Assembly (NCBI RefSeq): GCF_000296405.1
Contig: NZ_JH815192.1
Coordinates: 570,048-626,976 of the forward strand
Direction of reading: 5' to 3'
Length of the DNA stretch: 56,929 nt
Origin: Corynebacterium otitidis ATCC 51513
Lineage (GTDB): Bacteria > Actinomycetota > Actinomycetes > Mycobacteriales > Mycobacteriaceae
The position numbers and the translations under genes are program-made. Positions 54,156 through 56,929 of this stretch are shown here, piece after piece. Numbering within the stretch: position 1 is the first letter of the stretch; each line of letters starts with the position of its first letter. Below the pieces are notes generated by a model, which was not told the origin of the DNA, ran no database searches, and saw nothing but the letters and a program-made list of their open reading frames with translations.

Positions 54156-54890
54156 ATGACGAAGAATCCTTCCCCCCGCGAGCCCGCCTTAGGACCCGCC
54201 TCCGACCTGGGGCTGTGGCTGGGTGGCTACCGGCCCGAGGAGTCGACCGACAACACCGACGGCACCGCGATCCTCGTGCCGCGGCGCCGCCCCGTGCAGC
54301 GCCGCAGCCGCGAGCGCTTCGCCCGGATCCTCGCCGCCGCCCGGGAGGTCCTGTTAGAGAGCGGCATCGAGTCCTTCACGTTCGACGCGGTGGCGCGCCG
54401 CGCGGACGTGCCGATCGGGACGCTGTATCAGTTCTTCGCGAACAAGTACGCGCTCATCTGCGAGCTCGACCGGGCGGACAGCAGCGCGGTCACCGAGGAG
54501 ATGCGCGGCTTCCTCGAGGAGACGCCCTCCGCGCAGTGGCCGCGCGTCGTCGAGGAGCTCATCGACCGGATGGCGCGCCTGTGGCGCACCGACCCCTCCC
54601 GGCGCGCGGTGTGGCACGCGGTGCAGTCCACCCCGGCGACCCGAACGACGACGATGGCCAACCAGATGCCCGTCGTCGCGCTCGTCGCGCACGCGGTGGC
54701 GCCGCTCTCCCCGGGCGCGTCGGACACGGAGCGCGGCCGGCTCGCCGGGTTCCTCATCCACGCGGGGATCTCCATGCTCAACCTCGCGGTGCAGAACTTG
54801 CCCCGCGACGAGGACAAGTTCGACGACACCGTCGAGGAGACCAAGCGGATGCTCATCTCCTATCTCTTCCTCGTCGCGCAGGACGGCTAG
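54156..54890 (+). CDS. TetR-family transcriptional regulator
   Basis: 244 residues from ATG 54156. An unusual ~45-residue N-terminal extension (GLWLGGYRPEESTDNTDG, then basic RRRPVQRRSRERF) precedes the helix-turn-helix SFTFDAVARRADVPIGTLYQFF (about 70-92). The C-terminal ligand domain has no clear relative. It follows bcp by 39 bases on the same strand. It is the last gene with the host's high-GC composition before the methyltransferase region. Confidence 0.88.
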   Translation: MTKNPSPREPALGPASDLGLWLGGYRPEESTDNTDGTAILVPRRRPVQRRSRERFARILAAAREVLLESGIESFTFDAVARRADVPIGTLYQFFANKYALICELDRADSSAVTEEMRGFLEETPSAQWPRVVEELIDRMARLWRTDPSRRAVWHAVQSTPATRTTTMANQMPVVALVAHAVAPLSPGASDTERGRLAGFLIHAGISMLNLAVQNLPRDEDKFDDTVEETKRMLISYLFLVAQDG

Positions 54891-55169
54891 CAAAAGCATC
54901 CGCGGCTCCCCTCGCCTGCCCAACCCCGGGCGGCAAGGTATTCGGCGCGGCCCCGGTGCCCCTCTCCACAGACAGGCCTCGGGCTTTTCGACGCTTTCCC
55001 TAGCTAGCCCGCCTGACTCATACAGCTCGCCCGTCGAGGCCGAGCTGCCCGCACAGTCAGGCCGCGACCGTCCGGCCGCTCGGTAGCATGAGTGCAACGT
55101 TCCGGCGAGCGCGTAACGCGTGAAGACACCGGTGATGGACGCACGGCAGAAACAAGCAGAGGGGCGTGG
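54891..55169. other. Gap before the methyltransferase gene; possible island edge
   Basis: 279 bases with no supported gene. Composition changes from strongly GC-rich to moderate in this gap. No clear att repeat, tRNA or transposase is seen. A small palindrome CGCG-TAA-CGCG is at 55110-55120. Confidence 0.45.
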
Positions 55170-56929
55170 TTGTCGGTGGCTGGGTTTGATTCGATCATCA
55201 ACGTCGACGAGCTGCTGCCCGACTTCTACTTCACCTCCACCGACTCCAAAGGCGACTCGCTCACCAAGAGGGTTCGCAACCGGATTCGGGACTTCGCCGA
55301 CGACGAGAAAACCCCCGGCATCCTCACCTCCTGGGGCCGATTCAAGACAGCCCGAGCGACGATCCAGCAGACCCTCCTCGACCAGCCCAGCAAGGCCACC
55401 CCGCTGATTCTCGAGGCTCTCGGCTACCGCACCCCGAAGCGTGTCACCTTCGAGACCGCGCAGGGCCAGCTCGAACTGACCGCCTCCACCTCGGACGGTG
55501 TCGTCGCATTGGCGGCGGAGCCGGTGGCGGATATCTCCGAAGTGGAAACCACCGCCCGCCCCGTAGAACCGGTGACCCGCGACGACACGTGGATCGCCGG
55601 ACCCGCGCCCCACGCCACCGGAAACAGCGACTCCGCCGATACCAGCACCGTCAACAAGGACCGCGACAGCTTCACCTCCGGGGATGCTGCCGATCTTGTG
55701 GGCAACGCGGGAAACACCATCGAGGATTCCACCGCCGCGCCGCGGGGCGGGGGCTTGCCGGTCTTCAAGCTTCTCAGCGAGGTTTTCCTCGCCGACGAAC
55801 CCCCAGTCTTCATACTCGTGGCTGCGGGCGGCTGGCTGGTGGTGGCAGAGCGCGACAGCTGGCCGTTGGGTAAATACCTCGCGATCAACCTCGCTGCCGT
55901 CGTGGAACGCGCCGATATCACCCAGGCCGGAGAGATGGCCCACGCTGTGTGCCTCACCTGCCGGGAGAACCTCTCCCACCTACCGGAGCGGGACTCGTGG
56001 CTGGAAGCCACCCTCGCCGAGTCACGTAAGGCCGCAGCGGCGGTCTCGGACGATCTGCGTGAGGCGATTCGCCAGTCGGTCGAGCTGATCGGCCAGGATG
56101 TCGCCGCCCAGCACCGCGAAGCAGGCATCACCCTCACCCCAGACGATGGGGAGCTCATCGGCCGGCAGGCGTTGCGGTATCTCTACCGCATCATGTTCGT
56201 CCTCTTCGCCGAAGAATCCCCCGAACTCGAAATCCTGCCCGCCGGGGTGCCGGAATACGAGGCGGGCTACGGCACCGCACGCTTAAAAGAACTCATCCTG
56301 TCGCCGCCGACGGGACTGCAGGCCAGCCTGGGACGGCACGTATATGACTCGCTGCAGGTGATCTTCCGGTTGATCAGTCAGGGCCATAACCCCGACCAGC
56401 CGGGTGAGGGTGACACGTGGAGTCCGGATGATGCGGCCGGCGACCCCGGATTAGTCTTCCGCGGCCTCGAAGCCGACCTCTTCTCCGATGAGGCCACCAG
56501 CCTGATCGACAAGTTCGGGTTGAACAACGACACCCTCATCAGCGTGCTGCGGCTGTTGCTGTTGACGCCGGAGCGTCCGGGCCGGCAGCGCGGCTTCGTC
56601 TCGTATGCCAGCCTGGGGGTCGCCCAGCTGGGCCAGGTGTATGAGGGGCTGATGTCGTTCCACGGCACCATCGCCGACCGCCAGTTAGTTGAGGTCGCCC
56701 CCGGCGGCGACCGGACCAAGGGCAGCTGGGTGGTCGAGGACACCTCAGATATCGCCGGCCAGTTGCCGGACGACTCCGTCGTCGTGCGCCGCATCGACCA
56801 CGGGCGTGCCGGTGTGGAAAGCATCCCGGTGCGCTACCAGCCGGGTGATTTCGTGTTCCACGCCTCGGGACGCGATCGGGCCCGGTCGGCGTCGTTCTAC
56901 ACCCCACAGGTGCTCACCAGTTTCACCGT
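55170..56929 (+). CDS. N-terminal part of a large N6-adenine DNA methyltransferase, cut by the window
   Basis: The frame stays open for 586 codons to the window edge. TTG 55170 has AGAGGGG at ideal spacing; GTG 55176 is the alternative start. No methyltransferase core is reached, but the last residues RSASFYTPQVLTSFTV match the (G/A)xFYTPxxL segment that begins the AdoMet core of type I/IIG/PglX/DrmMI enzymes. Just before lie FRGLEADLFSDEATSLID, LLLLTPERPG and VSYASLGVAQLGQVYEGLMSF, blocks found in those families. The opening GFDSIINVDELLPDFYF and the TPLILEALGY segment recall DISARM-type methylases. Codon choice is less GC-biased than in neighbours (GAA, AAA, TTG, GAT common), which suggests horizontal transfer. 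The exact system cannot be settled from this part. Confidence 0.75.
   Translation, partial: MSVAGFDSIINVDELLPDFYFTSTDSKGDSLTKRVRNRIRDFADDEKTPGILTSWGRFKTARATIQQTLLDQPSKATPLILEALGYRTPKRVTFETAQGQLELTASTSDGVVALAAEPVADISEVETTARPVEPVTRDDTWIAGPAPHATGNSDSADTSTVNKDRDSFTSGDAADLVGNAGNTIEDSTAAPRGGGLPVFKLLSEVFLADEPPVFILVAAGGWLVVAERDSWPLGKYLAINLAAVVERADITQAGEMAHAVCLTCRENLSHLPERDSWLEATLAESRKAAAAVSDDLREAIRQSVELIGQDVAAQHREAGITLTPDDGELIGRQALRYLYRIMFVLFAEESPELEILPAGVPEYEAGYGTARLKELILSPPTGLQASLGRHVYDSLQVIFRLISQGHNPDQPGEGDTWSPDDAAGDPGLVFRGLEADLFSDEATSLIDKFGLNNDTLISVLRLLLLTPERPGRQRGFVSYASLGVAQLGQVYEGLMSFHGTIADRQLVEVAPGGDRTKGSWVVEDTSDIAGQLPDDSVVVRRIDHGRAGVESIPVRYQPGDFVFHASGRDRARSASFYTPQVLTSFT

Noticed and set aside
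54354..55979. 541-residue minus-strand frame across the TetR gene and the methyltransferase start
   Set aside because: Bridges two unrelated plus-strand genes and a composition change, which a real gene would not do.

Overview
The window is a very GC-rich (about 70% GC by eye) chromosomal segment of an actinobacterium, most likely a high-GC Corynebacterium or close relative in the Mycobacteriales. Several things support this. There is a clpP2-clpP1-tig block beside tRNA-Pro and tRNA-Gly. There is a mycothiol-dependent reductase relative of mycobacterial Rv2466c, and a RpiB of the mycobacterial Glu type. The order rpiB / Rv2466c-like / pepN / glbO / thioesterase / ettA is one I recall from mycobacteria, and the order crt genes / peptide-type ABC operon / metB is one I recall from C. 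glutamicum. These synteny statements are from memory and were not checked by search.

Layout. 1-2.2 kb: 3'-truncated surface protein (lamin-tail plus phytase-like domains) and a small membrane protein ended by a perfect 16-bp hairpin. 2.2-5.7 kb: beta-oxidation pair (FadN-type fusion and FadA thiolase). 5.9-9.2 kb: ClpP2, ClpP1, trigger factor, tRNA-Pro, tRNA-Gly. 9.4-12 kb: Gly/Asp-tailed membrane protein, RpiB, small membrane protein, mycothiol-reductase-like protein. 12.1-15.6 kb: MacB/FtsX-type ABC exporter. 15.8-19.3 kb: PepN and a GntR/HutC regulator. 19.3-28.1 kb: one minus-strand run of crtI, crtB, CMD/AhpD fusion, fused double ATPase, two permeases and a binding lipoprotein. This is divergent from a FAD/NAD(P) protein at 28.2-30.2 kb, with MetB at 30.2-31.5 kb. 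31.7-44.4 kb: amino-acid permease, MscS channel, GlbO, thioesterase, EttA, CopD-CtaG fusion, tRNA-Arg, YibE/F protein, CitMHS transporter, oligoribonuclease, tRNA-His. 44.7-47.3 kb: luciferase-like oxidoreductase, L,D-transpeptidase, tRNA-Lys. 47.4-50.8 kb: ABC-2 exporter plus histidine kinase and response regulator. 51-54.9 kb: glutaminase-STAS, PncA, DUF3618, Bcp, TetR. 55.2-56.9 kb: the N-terminal 586 codons of a large DNA methyltransferase, with visibly lower GC.

The two most interesting parts are these. (1) The 21.7-31.5 kb module has a sequence matching 9 of 10 fixed bases of the published corynebacterial McbR operator in the divergent promoter, and a weaker one before metB. This suggests a sulfur-controlled uptake and oxidation system of unknown substrate, possibly read through into crtB-crtI. 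(2) The right edge looks like the entry into an acquired defence island (DISARM-, BREX- or type IIG-like methyltransferase) whose remaining genes lie outside the window.

Other oddities include a response regulator lacking about 13 residues of its receiver domain, a CPFA active site in the mycothiol-reductase-like protein, and a perfect CCATGAC-N4-GTCATGG dyad before the ABC/two-component operon. No insertion sequence, CRISPR array or rRNA was seen.
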